Both the position numbers and the translations under genes were made by a program. A DNA stretch of 30,461 nt from Acidobacteriota bacterium (GTDB lineage Bacteria; Acidobacteriota; Terriglobia; Bryobacterales; Bryobacteraceae), in the NCBI GenBank assembly GCA_023436715.1, contig JAEZIJ010000240.1, positions 1-30,461 of the forward strand. The letters run 5' to 3'. The notes below the pieces were generated by a model. The model saw nothing but the letters and a program-made list of their open reading frames with translations, searched no databases and was not told the origin of the DNA. This document shows positions 6,285-13,510 of the stretch, piece after piece. Within the stretch, counting starts at the first letter, position 1, and the number at the start of each line of letters is the position of its first letter.

Positions 6285-7304
6285 TTACAACCCGTTCGCC
6301 AGAAAGCGGCACATCGCCAGTCCGTCCATGATGTTGAACGGGAATTGGCCGATGGTGTAGTGACCGCAGGGCATGGCTTTCACCCTATGCGGAAAGCCAA
6401 GGTCCCGAAACCGTTCGATGACCTGCCGGGAGTAGACCGGGAGGAAGGTGGTATCGTGACGCGCCCAGATCAGCAGGGATTCCAGGTCCCGGCCCTTGAG
6501 CCGCTCCAGGAAGCTCGCCGGGCTGATTACCGCCCAGTAGTCCCGCAGCTCATCCTGAGTGATGGCGTTTCCAATGCCGTCCCGCACGTGCCGGGTGGAA
6601 ATGCCCGTCCACACCACGTCGCCGAAGTACATGGAGACGTGGTTCAGCACGGCCGTGCGGGGCCGAGGGTCGTGTGCCGCCGTGATGAAGGCTACGCACG
6701 AGCCGAGGCTCGTTCCCAACACTCCCAGCCGGTCGTAGCCCTGCATCTCGAGCCAGTCCAGGCAGGCGCGCGCATCGATGACGGATTGCCTCCCGGCATG
6801 GATCGTGCGTCCGACGTTGCTGGAAACGTGGTAATCGGCCCGCGCCGTCTCCGCCGGCTTGCGGCGGTCGTGGTAAGCCAGCGACATGCGCAGGGCCGAG
6901 ATGCCGAATCGGTTCAGTAGCCGGCCCAGCCCCATGTGGCCGTCCGCGTCGGCATTCCACTGGGGGAGGACCACGACGGCCCGGCCCTGGTGCCGGCGCG
7001 CGGGCAGCCATTCCGCGTGTACGACGTTGTTCTCGGGGTAAGGCGTCTCGATCGGGCTTGTGAACGTGAGGTGCCCGGCTCTCAAGTCGTAGTCGCGGGG
7101 CTGTTCATAGGAGTAGAAGGCATCGGAATCGGCCAGCCAGCACGAGGTCCGCTCGCGGACGCGCCCCCGAGGGTCTTCGCCATCCCCCAGCTCGAGCCCC
7201 ATCCAGTCCAGCCCCCATTCGAACGGGCGAACGACCCGGTCCGTATCGCGGGTGGCCAAATGGTTTTCCCAGCGACACATCAGGTGGGCGTAGGGATTGT
7301 TCAT
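6285..7304 (-). CDS. Alpha/beta hydrolase, ABHD18-like
   Basis: 339-residue alpha/beta-hydrolase fold protein. The nucleophile elbow is GTSLGS with Ser199; candidate acid Asp284 (WARHDTTF) and His315 (MPCGHYTIG) complete a triad. An unusual N-terminal part of about 100 residues (PYAHLMCRWENHLATRDTDR, FEWGLDWMGLE) precedes the fold, and VVVLPQWNADADGHMGLGRL forms the first strand and oxyanion region. The overall pattern resembles the ABHD18/Abhydrolase_18 family of unknown substrate. No signal peptide is seen, so it is probably cytoplasmic. The ATG at 7304 has no Shine-Dalgarno; a TACAAT -10 lies 11 nt upstream, so the mRNA may be leaderless. A small two-hairpin RNA ends 40 nt upstream on the same strand. 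The substrate is unknown. Confidence 0.82.
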   Translation of the reverse strand: MNNPYAHLMCRWENHLATRDTDRVVRPFEWGLDWMGLELGDGEDPRGRVRERTSCWLADSDAFYSYEQPRDYDLRAGHLTFTSPIETPYPENNVVHAEWLPARRHQGRAVVVLPQWNADADGHMGLGRLLNRFGISALRMSLAYHDRRKPAETARADYHVSSNVGRTIHAGRQSVIDARACLDWLEMQGYDRLGVLGTSLGSCVAFITAAHDPRPRTAVLNHVSMYFGDVVWTGISTRHVRDGIGNAITQDELRDYWAVISPASFLERLKGRDLESLLIWARHDTTFLPVYSRQVIERFRDLGFPHRVKAMPCGHYTIGQFPFNIMDGLAMCRFLANGL

Positions 7305-7315
7305 GGAAGGAGGCT

Positions 7316-7321
7316 ATTGTA
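7316..7321 (-). promoter_or_regulatory. -10 box of the hydrolase gene
   Basis: TACAAT on the minus strand, 11 nt before the ATG at 7304, downstream of the terminator at 7344-7372. It implies a leader of only a few bases. No clear -35 is seen. Confidence 0.45.
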
Positions 7322-7343
7322 GCAAAGGAGAGGGCCCACAAAG

Positions 7344-7372
7344 AAAAAAACCCCGCTTCGTAACAGCGGGGT
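7344..7372 (-). terminator. Intrinsic terminator ahead of the hydrolase gene
   Basis: Perfect 8-bp stem ACCCCGCT/AGCGGGGT (7372-7365 / 7357-7350), 7-nt loop, then TTTTTTT on the minus strand. No protein gene on that strand lies upstream for it to serve, which is why a small RNA or leader is proposed. Confidence 0.85.
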
Positions 7373-7410
7373 GTGGGGAGAGCTAATTGCGTAGGAGGCA
7401 ACGTCCCCCC
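7344..7410 (-). ncRNA. Candidate small RNA or attenuator with CCUCC loop
   Basis: Two adjacent hairpins on the minus strand. The first pairs GGGGGGA (7410-7404) with TCTCCCC (7381-7375), then an inner TTGC/GCAA stem, and presents CTCCTAC in its 7-nt loop; CUCCU is complementary to Shine-Dalgarno sequences. The second (7372-7350) is a classic terminator with T7. The gene would be about 70-120 nt long. No convincing promoter was found (TTTTATACG just upstream is the best -10). It could be a free small RNA, or the 5' leader of the hydrolase gene ending in an attenuator. Confidence 0.45.
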
Positions 7411-7575
7411 AAAGCGTATAAAACCTCTGTTAACCCCAATCAGGTTAGTGCAATCGGGAAGCCAAATGCGGTTTATCGTAACGTACTGAAAACTCGTGAG
7501 CCGCACCCGGCCAGATTCTGTTTTCAATATTGTTGCGCTCGCCGGGGCTACGAGATTCGGGAGGGCTCTGTTTTC

Positions 7576-8814
7576 ATGTACAATACCGTGGTGGCTGAAA
7601 CGGCTGCCGAGCTACGAAGCGAGGGGACCGGCCCGCGGCTGCTACCGCCCGGCGTGGCCCGCAGGACCCTGGCAGGCTTCCTGCTCTCCGGTATACTGTT
7701 CGCCTTCCTCGGCGCGATCCTTCCCGTCTGGCGCCATCACCTGACCGAGGACCACCTGATTGCCGGCAACTACTTCCTCAGTATGAACTTGGGAATCCTG
7801 ATTGCCGTTGCCATCTCGCACCGCCTGCTGTCCAAAGCGGGCATCGGAGCCACCCTGGTTCTGGCGTGCAGCCTGGCCTGCGGGGCGTTGATTTACCTGG
7901 CCCTGGTCCCCCCCACCTATCTGCCCTGGTGGAGAATGGGCGGCGTGTTTGCGATCGGCTGCGGGGCGGGGCTGCTGAATTCCGCACTATTTCAGGCGAT
8001 CACGCCAATCTACTATCAGGAAGCCTCGGCGACCGTCAACCTGGCTGGGACGTTCTTCGGCCTGGGCACCGTCCTCGTAGCTGTCCTCGTCGCGGGAACC
8101 TTTTACGCCTATACCGTTCCAAGCATTCTGATTTTCATCGCGCTGATCCCGGGGTTCTTCATCCCGTCTTACGCGCGGTCGTCGTACCCGCGCGCGCTTT
8201 CGAGCGTCCGTTTCTCCCTGAGGCAGAGCCATTCCAATTTCCGTAGCTCGAGCGCGGTGCTGTTTTCCCTCCTGCTGTTTTTTCAGTTCGGGAACGAGTG
8301 GGCGATTGCCGGCTGGCTCCCGATTTTTCTGATCCACCGGCTCGGCATCAGTCCGGAGGCTTCGCTGGTGCTTCTGGCCCTGTACTGGCTCGCGCTTCTG
8401 GTGGGCCGCACGGTCGTGCTGTCGGTGATGCCGGCTGTACATCACGGTAAGTTGTTGATGGCGAGCGCGTTTGCGGCCGTCCTGGGGTGTACCTTCCTGA
8501 TCTCGACCAACAACCGTTTCGGCGCGATCATGGGCATTCTGCTGATCGGCGGCGGCTTTGCATCCGTGTACCCGCTGGTTGTGGAGAAGATTGGGAACCG
8601 GTTCCCGGACTACCATCCTGGCGTCTACAACGGCATCTTCTCGCTCGCGCTGACCGGAGGCCTGCTCGCGCCCTGGTCGCTCGGCTACTTCACGCACCTC
8701 TGGGGCATCCGCGTAGTGATGGGCTTGCCGCTGCTCGGCACGGTGATGGTTTTCCTGCTGCTGTTGGTGATCTGGGCGGAGGCGAAGTTCCGCGACTCGG
8801 TCGGCTTAAAGTAA
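7576..8814 (+). CDS. Major facilitator superfamily transporter, FucP-like
   Basis: 412-residue inner-membrane protein with about 12 hydrophobic segments in two halves separated by a basic cytoplasmic loop near residues 198-225 (SYARSSYPRALSSVRFSLRQ). The N-terminus reads VARRTLAGFLLSGILFAFLGAILPVW, and loop motifs such as LYWLALLVGRTVV fit the MFS fold; the pattern is nearest the fucose/glucose-galactose (FucP-like) group, but the substrate is not readable. The ATG at 7576 follows a GGGAGGG Shine-Dalgarno at 10-16 nt; a longer open frame back to 7387 has no conserved content. Its end overlaps the end of the convergent secreted-protein gene by 9 bp. It is divergent from the hydrolase gene. Confidence 0.88.
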   Translation: MYNTVVAETAAELRSEGTGPRLLPPGVARRTLAGFLLSGILFAFLGAILPVWRHHLTEDHLIAGNYFLSMNLGILIAVAISHRLLSKAGIGATLVLACSLACGALIYLALVPPTYLPWWRMGGVFAIGCGAGLLNSALFQAITPIYYQEASATVNLAGTFFGLGTVLVAVLVAGTFYAYTVPSILIFIALIPGFFIPSYARSSYPRALSSVRFSLRQSHSNFRSSSAVLFSLLLFFQFGNEWAIAGWLPIFLIHRLGISPEASLVLLALYWLALLVGRTVVLSVMPAVHHGKLLMASAFAAVLGCTFLISTNNRFGAIMGILLIGGGFASVYPLVVEKIGNRFPDYHPGVYNGIFSLALTGGLLAPWSLGYFTHLWGIRVVMGLPLLGTVMVFLLLLVIWAEAKFRDSVGLK

Positions 8815-9489
8815 CGGCAGCACAGTTTCCTGATCGCCCTGCCGGTAAATCAATTCCAGCTTCTTGAGGGATTTCGTCTTTCCCTTGTACCGGAAATAGA
8901 GGTGACCGCCGACCGCCCCGGCGTAGGCGCTTTGGGGCAGGGCGGATTCCACCGCCGCTTCGGCAGCGGTCTGCGCCTGCTGCTTTTCCATTCCGCCGGG
9001 AACCTGGGCGGGGGCTCTCGTTACAGGCGGGCCTCTTCGCTGGGATTCCCTTCGATCGCCAGGGAAGCGCGGCTCGGGCGTGGGGCGGCCGAGGATGACG
9101 TCCGCGGGGCCTACTCCGGCGTCTGCTTGCACCGTGCGGGGATATTCCCAATCGGAGTATTTCAGCGACCCGGCTACGATGCCTGCCGGATCGGGGAAGA
9201 GTAGACCCTTCTTACCGTTGATCCTGAGCATGAACTGGCCTGTCGAGAGCTCGACCTGCCCACCTTTCGGAGGATAGGCGGCCACTTCGACGACGAGGTA
9301 GTCTTCAGCGAAGAACGTCTGCCCCTGGCTCGAAAAGCTGTGCACCAGGTACTCCGCGCCAAGGGCAACTTCGCCGGCCTTGCCTTGGACCGGGTACTCC
9401 TTTACAGTGGCTTTGGGCTGTGTGCCGCTCTGGGCCCAGGCAGCCGAACAGAGGACGAGAGCGCAGAGGCAGGGCCGGCCGGCGATCAT
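8806..9489 (-). CDS. Secreted hypothetical protein (227 residues)
   Basis: Signal peptide at about 1-20 (MIAGRPCLCALVLCSAAWAQ, AWA cleavage site), then a soluble protein I do not recognise. Visible features: a beta-rich first half (VALGAEYLVHSFSSQGQTFF, YLVVEVAAYPPKGGQVELS, FMLRINGKKGLLFPDPAGIV), a Pro/Arg-rich middle (PRFPGDRRESQRRGPP) and a C-terminal strand pair (GGHLYFRYKGKTKSLKKLEL). No catalytic motif is evident. The start codons of this gene and of the PBP4 gene face away from each other with only 24 bp between them, so each promoter must reach into the other gene. It is probably periplasmic and of unknown function. Confidence 0.75.
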   Translation of the reverse strand: MIAGRPCLCALVLCSAAWAQSGTQPKATVKEYPVQGKAGEVALGAEYLVHSFSSQGQTFFAEDYLVVEVAAYPPKGGQVELSTGQFMLRINGKKGLLFPDPAGIVAGSLKYSDWEYPRTVQADAGVGPADVILGRPTPEPRFPGDRRESQRRGPPVTRAPAQVPGGMEKQQAQTAAEAAVESALPQSAYAGAVGGHLYFRYKGKTKSLKKLELIYRQGDQETVLPLL

Positions 9490-9497
9490 GCCTGAAG

Positions 9498-9503
9498 TAT
9501 AAT
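9498..9503 (+). promoter_or_regulatory. -10 box of the PBP4 gene
   Basis: Perfect TATAAT ending 10 nt before the ATG at 9514, inside the 24-bp divergent gap. It implies a leaderless or nearly leaderless transcript. No -35 consensus is present; that region lies in the neighbouring coding sequence. Confidence 0.6.
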
Positions 9504-9513
9504 CCTGTTTTCC

Positions 9514-10974
9514 ATGCGTTGGATCGTTCCACTTCTCCTCCTTGTTCAGATCTCGCCCGCCCAGCCTCTGGGCCAGCGGATTCAGGCCGCCCTGGAATCC
9601 TCGCCCGGCGCCCGGCGCGCCTGGTGGGGCATCGAAGTGGTGGAGCTCGGAACGGGCAGCACCTTATTCCAGACGAATGCCAACCGCTTCTTCGTGCCTG
9701 CCTCGAACACAAAGCTGTTCACCACGGCGCTGGCGTTGATGCGGCTCGGGCCGGATTACCGGTTCGAGACAACAATCCGCGCGGACGCCGCGCCCGACGC
9801 ACAGGGGCGGATAGCCGGCGGACTGCGGCTGGTGGGTGGCGGCGACCCGCTGCTCTCGAACCGTGCGGTTCCGTATCGGAAGGGCGCCGCGGCCGGGGAT
9901 CCGCTTCAGGCGATCGATGCGCTGGCGGCCGAGTTGTGCGCTCGCGGCGTGCGGCGGATCGACGGCGATATAGTGGGCGACGATACGGCGTACATCTGGG
10001 CGCCCTACCCGGACGGTTGGGCGACCGACGACGTCGCGTGGGACTACGGCGCGCCGGTGAGCGCCCTCGCAGTGAACGACAACTTCATTTCCATCACGCT
10101 GAAAGCGGCCGCCGCTGGGACGCCTGAACTGTCGCTATCGCCCGCGCTCGAGTTCTACGCCATAGACAACCGCGTGCGCGCGGGTCCCGGCCTCGAAAAC
10201 AAGGTGTACGTGGAACGGCTGCCGGGATCGCGCCAGTTGCGGATCTGGGGCACGATGTCGAGCGACCCGCCGGGTTCCACCACGCTCCTGCTGGCGATCG
10301 ACGATCCGGCGCTGTATGCCGCGCGTGCGCTGGCGGATGCGCTGGTGCGGCGGGGAGTGCGGATCGGAGGGCGTGCGGTAGCGCGGCACCGTTTCGCGAA
10401 CCAGGGGGAAGCGCCGGCCGCGGCGGGCGGGGTGGAACTGGCGCGGCGGACTTCGCCGCCGCTGGTCGAGGTCTTGCGAATTATCGATAAAGTGAGCCAG
10501 AACCTGCACGCGGAAATGGTGCTGCGCGAGGTGGGGCGCGTGCGGAACGGCAAGGGCAGCCGCGAGGCGGGGCTAGAAGAGATGCGCGCGTTCCTTTCGG
10601 AGGCCGGCATCGAAGACGGCGAGTACAACTTCGAGGACGGGTCCGGGCTTTCGCGGCTCGGCCTTGTCACGCCGGGCGCGCTCGTGAAGCTTCTGCGGTT
10701 CATGCGCGCTTCGCGGCACGGGGATGCGTGGGTCTCACTGCTGCCGCTTGGGGGCGAGGACGGCACCCTAAGCACGCGCTTCAGCGGCAATCGCGACGGC
10801 CGGCGGATTCACGCGAAGACCGGATCGCTCACGCACGTGGCGGCGCTTTCGGGCTACGTGGAATCGAAGACCCGCGGACTGGTTGCGTTCGCGATTGTGG
10901 CGAACAACTTCAATGCGCCGTCATGGGAAATTCGTGCGGTGATGGACAGGATTGCGTTGATGTTGGCGGAGTGA
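9514..10974 (+). CDS. dacB: D-alanyl-D-alanine carboxypeptidase/endopeptidase (PBP4)
   Basis: Class C low-molecular-weight penicillin-binding protein (peptidase S13), 486 residues, which trims or cleaves peptidoglycan cross-links in the periplasm. Signal peptide at about 1-16. The three active-site motifs are all present: SxxK at Ser64-Lys67 (PASNTKLFTT), SxN at Ser328 (VSQNLHAE) and KTG at 435-437 (HAKTGSLTHVAALSG). The long insert between SxxK and SxN, typical of DacB, is present (LRLVGGGDPLL, VNDNFISITL). The ATG at 9514 has no Shine-Dalgarno but a perfect TATAAT 10 nt ahead. It is followed 42 bp later by the DUF433 gene, which has its own -10 box. Confidence 0.95.
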   Translation: MRWIVPLLLLVQISPAQPLGQRIQAALESSPGARRAWWGIEVVELGTGSTLFQTNANRFFVPASNTKLFTTALALMRLGPDYRFETTIRADAAPDAQGRIAGGLRLVGGGDPLLSNRAVPYRKGAAAGDPLQAIDALAAELCARGVRRIDGDIVGDDTAYIWAPYPDGWATDDVAWDYGAPVSALAVNDNFISITLKAAAAGTPELSLSPALEFYAIDNRVRAGPGLENKVYVERLPGSRQLRIWGTMSSDPPGSTTLLLAIDDPALYAARALADALVRRGVRIGGRAVARHRFANQGEAPAAAGGVELARRTSPPLVEVLRIIDKVSQNLHAEMVLREVGRVRNGKGSREAGLEEMRAFLSEAGIEDGEYNFEDGSGLSRLGLVTPGALVKLLRFMRASRHGDAWVSLLPLGGEDGTLSTRFSGNRDGRRIHAKTGSLTHVAALSGYVESKTRGLVAFAIVANNFNAPSWEIRAVMDRIALMLAE

Positions 10975-11002
10975 AAGCTCCTGACCTTCGCGCCAAAAGC
11001 GT

Positions 11003-11008
11003 TACACT
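11003..11008 (+). promoter_or_regulatory. -10 box of the DUF433/DUF5615 operon
   Basis: TACACT ending 8 nt before the ATG at 11017, with a weak -35 (CTGACC) about 16 bp upstream. There is no Shine-Dalgarno between it and the start, so the transcript is probably leaderless. Confidence 0.45.
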
Positions 11009-11016
11009 AATTCCAG

Positions 11017-11256
11017 ATGTCTGGCACAACCAGCGATCGTTTACGTCGAATCACGATAGATGACGCCCAGTGTGGGGGGCGTCCGTGCATTCGTGGCATG
11101 AGAATCCGCGTTACGGACATCCTCGAACTACTGAGCGCCGGAGCTAGCATAGAGGAAATCATCGAGGACTACCCCTACCTGGAACGAGAGGACATCCTCG
11201 CGGCAATCGAATACGCCGCTCGTCAGACTGACCACCCGATCCTCCTATCCGCGTGA
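11017..11256 (+). CDS. DUF433 antitoxin
   Basis: 79-residue DUF433 protein, the antitoxin partner of DUF5615 toxins. The family pattern is clear: DRLRRITIDDAQCGGRPCIR followed by GMRIRVTDILELLSAG and a helix-turn-helix-like EEIIEDYPYLEREDILAAIE that probably binds its own promoter DNA. The usual length is 70-80 residues. It overlaps the toxin gene by 4 bp (GTGA), as toxin-antitoxin pairs often do, and is likely to repress the operon from the TACACT promoter just upstream. Confidence 0.92.
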   Translation: MSGTTSDRLRRITIDDAQCGGRPCIRGMRIRVTDILELLSAGASIEEIIEDYPYLEREDILAAIEYAARQTDHPILLSA

Positions 11257-11582
11257 GATTCCTTGTCGATAACCAACTCCCTCCCGCACTGGCGCGCTAC
11301 ATTTCCGGGGATCTGCAAGCGGAAGCTTCGCACGTAGCCGACGTCGGATTGCGGAATGCCTCCGATGCTGAGGTTTGGGCCTATGCGTCCAAGCACGATT
11401 GTGTGCTTATCACGAAGGATGACGACTTCGTGACGCTGTTCTCCGCATGCCCCTCAGCCAGGTTGCTGTGGGTACGGCTCGGAAACTGCAGGCGAGTGTT
11501 CCTGCTCAGAGTTTTCGGCGAGCAATGGCCGAGAATTCTGAAGCGGTTCGAGGATGCCGAACGTTTTGTCGAACTCCGCTGA
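11253..11582 (+). CDS. DUF5615 PIN-like toxin
   Basis: 109-residue PIN-like protein, probable ribonuclease toxin. Acidic residues at PIN positions are visible: Asp6 in FLVDNQLP, the AEVWAYASKHDCVLITKDDDF block with Asp55-57-type acids, and WVRLGN near the end. The GTG start at 11253 is set by the GTGA overlap with DUF433 and by the family N-terminus (MRFLVDNQLPPALA). Known biology of the family is a VapC-like nuclease kept inactive by DUF433. Its 3' end abuts a broken ribbon-helix-helix antitoxin gene on the other strand, which suggests that the cassette replaced older DNA. Confidence 0.9.
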   Translation: MRFLVDNQLPPALARYISGDLQAEASHVADVGLRNASDAEVWAYASKHDCVLITKDDDFVTLFSACPSARLLWVRLGNCRRVFLLRVFGEQWPRILKRFEDAERFVELR

Positions 11583-11598
11583 CCGGCAAAGCGTCTAG

Positions 11599-11682
11599 CG
11601 CAGTCTGTCTGGCGGCGATCAGGGCACGAATCTCCTTGACCTGATCGTCGTAGAGGGTGATGGTGATCTTGGAGGTCGCCAT
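11599..11682 (-). pseudogene. 5' remnant of a ribbon-helix-helix antitoxin
   Basis: The first 28 codons, MATSKITITLYDDQVKEIRA then LIAARQTA, look like the start of ParD/CopG-type antitoxins (strand, then helix beginning DDQ..EIR). The usual second helix (SxSxFVxxAV) is missing; the frame continues to a stop at 11506 but with unrelated sequence antisense to the end of the DUF5615 gene. The break at about 11599 lies 17 bp from the DUF5615 stop. I read it as a truncated gene left when the neighbouring cassette arrived or DNA was lost. Confidence 0.5.
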
Positions 11683-11711
11683 ACCGGAATCGGCTCTACA
11701 GAGGCCGCGAA

Positions 11712-11773
11712 ACCGCTCGCTTACGCTCGCGGCTCAGTTTCGGGCTTCCGAGCCGCGAGCGTAAGCGAGCGGT
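11712..11773. repeat. 24-bp perfect inverted repeat between convergent genes
   Basis: Arms 11712-11735 and 11750-11773 are perfect reverse complements, 14-nt spacer. The right arm begins GAGCCGCGAGCGTAAGCGAG. There is no T-run on either side, so it is a poor intrinsic terminator, though the stem would be very stable. It shares the GAGCCGCGA...AGCGGT pattern with 5641-5665. Confidence 0.85.
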
Positions 11774-11785
11774 CTGTCAAGCTTC

Positions 11786-13510
11786 CTACAGCGAATCGAC
11801 GTGACTGCTCTGCTCGTCCTTAAGCTTGTAGATCATGTATCCGCAAAGCGCCCCGACCGCCGCACCCGCGAGAGCTCCGAGCACCATCGAGTTGAACGAG
11901 GCGTGGGCGACCTTCATCAGGGCCGGGTCTGTCAGGTTGAGGCCGCGCTCGATGACCGTCTGCAATCCCAGATTCCCGGGGCGCATCAGGAAGCCCGCCG
12001 TGCCGCCCACCAGGAAGCCGATATTGGCGAAGCTGAGGGCGCGGTCGAGCAGCGTGCATGCCACCGCCTTGCCGTGCCGCAAGGTGCTGTGCCGCCGTCC
12101 GTACAAGAAGAAAATGATCTGGCCGATCACGAGCCAGACCACCAGACGCGTCCAGTTGTCCGGGCCGAGCGAGTACATCATCGCGAAGTTCCAAATCATG
12201 CCGAGGATGGGCACGAGCGGAACCAGCGGCGTCTTGAACGGCCTCGGGACGTCCGGCTGCGTGCGCCGCATAATCCACACGCCGCCGCAAACGATCACGA
12301 ACGCGAACAGCGTCCCGATGCTCGTCATGTGCCCGACCACCTGGAGCGGCAGGAACGCGGCCAGCACGGAAACGAACAGCGCGAACAGCATGTTGGAGCG
12401 CCACGGCGTCCGGAACCTCGGGTGGATGTCGGAGAACACCTTGGGAACCAGCCCGTCGCGCGACATCGAGTAGAACACGCGGGACTGCCCGAGCAACATG
12501 ACGAGAATCACCGAGGTGAATCCCGCGATGACGCCGAGCTTGATCATCGTCATCAGCCAGGGCTTCTGTGTCACGTCAATGGCCACGGCGACCGGCGCCG
12601 CGACGTTCAGGCTCTGGTAGGGCACCATGCCGGTGAGGACCACGGAGAATAGCACGTAGAGCACCGTGCAGATCGCCAGCGATCCGATAATGCCGACGGG
12701 CATATCCTTCTGCGGGTTTTTGGCCTCCTGGGCCGCGGTGGAGACTGCGTCGAATCCGATGTACGCGAAGAAAATGGTGCCCGCTCCGGCCATGATGCCG
12801 GAAAAGCCGAATTTGCCGAACGCGCCCTGGTTCGCCGGGATGAACGGTTGGTAGTGGGCGCGGTTGATGTAGAAATAGCCGATGGCGATGAACACCAGCA
12901 CGACGGCCATTTTGATTACGACGATCACCGCGTTGGCGCGGGCGGATTCCTTAATCCCGACCATCAGCAGCGTGGAGATCACAACCACGATGAAAACCGC
13001 GGGCAGGTTGATGACGCCCTGCACGAGCGTCCCGTCGGACAGTTTCAGCGCCTCGAGCGGCGAGGAAACCAGTTGCGGAGGCAGGTTGATTCCAAAATCG
13101 TGCAGCAGTGAGACGACGTAGCCGGACCAACTGATGGAGACCGTGGCGGCGCCGACGGCGTATTCGAGCACGAGGTCCCATCCGATGATCCAGGCCAGCC
13201 ATTCGCCCATCGTCGTGTAGGCGTAGGTGTAGGCGCTGCCTGCTACGGGGATCATGCAGGAGAACTCGCTGTAGCAGAGCCCTGCGAAGGCGCAGCCGAT
13301 CGCGGCCACTACCATCGACAGGGCCACCGCGGGGCCCGCGTTTTGCGCGGCGGCCAGCCCGGTGAGCGAGAACAGGCCCGCGCCGATAATGGCTCCGATG
13401 CCGAGCGCGATCAGGTTCATCGGCCCGAGCGCGCGTTTTAGCGCGTGGCCTTCGGCTTCCGCATGTAGCTCACTGATGGACTTCCTCTGGAACAAAGTAG
13501 TCGATGCCAT
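11786..13510 (-). CDS. APC superfamily cationic amino-acid permease
   Basis: 574-residue inner-membrane permease of the CAT/YfnA-like group with about 14 hydrophobic segments. The TM1 motif IGAIIGAGLFSLTGLAA, the segment AGSAYTYAYTTMGEWLAWIIGWDLVLEYA and FFAYIGFDAVSTAAQEAKNPQKDMP are family hallmarks. Beyond the usual 12 helices there is a C-terminal extension (FANIGFLVGGTAGFLM, FNSMVLGALAGAAVGALCGYMIY) with two or three extra hydrophobic stretches. Its ATG abuts the stop of the upstream permease (TGAATG), so the two are co-translated. It is a paralogue of the permease at 1-1243 but lacks that protein's TM1-TM2 insertion. Import of cationic or neutral amino acids is likely; the exact substrate is unknown. 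Confidence 0.93.
   Translation of the reverse strand: MASTTLFQRKSISELHAEAEGHALKRALGPMNLIALGIGAIIGAGLFSLTGLAAAQNAGPAVALSMVVAAIGCAFAGLCYSEFSCMIPVAGSAYTYAYTTMGEWLAWIIGWDLVLEYAVGAATVSISWSGYVVSLLHDFGINLPPQLVSSPLEALKLSDGTLVQGVINLPAVFIVVVISTLLMVGIKESARANAVIVVIKMAVVLVFIAIGYFYINRAHYQPFIPANQGAFGKFGFSGIMAGAGTIFFAYIGFDAVSTAAQEAKNPQKDMPVGIIGSLAICTVLYVLFSVVLTGMVPYQSLNVAAPVAVAIDVTQKPWLMTMIKLGVIAGFTSVILVMLLGQSRVFYSMSRDGLVPKVFSDIHPRFRTPWRSNMLFALFVSVLAAFLPLQVVGHMTSIGTLFAFVIVCGGVWIMRRTQPDVPRPFKTPLVPLVPILGMIWNFAMMYSLGPDNWTRLVVWLVIGQIIFFLYGRRHSTLRHGKAVACTLLDRALSFANIGFLVGGTAGFLMRPGNLGLQTVIERGLNLTDPALMKVAHASFNSMVLGALAGAAVGALCGYMIYKLKDEQSSHVDSL

Noticed and set aside
7375..7410. Riboswitch (preQ1, fluoride, TPP) for the hydrolase or MFS gene
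   Set aside because: None of the conserved core sequences of these classes is visible, and the hydrolase -10 box lies downstream of the terminator.
7105..7527. Minus-strand frame crossing the hydrolase start region
   Set aside because: Its content crosses the terminator and then shadows the hydrolase gene in another frame.
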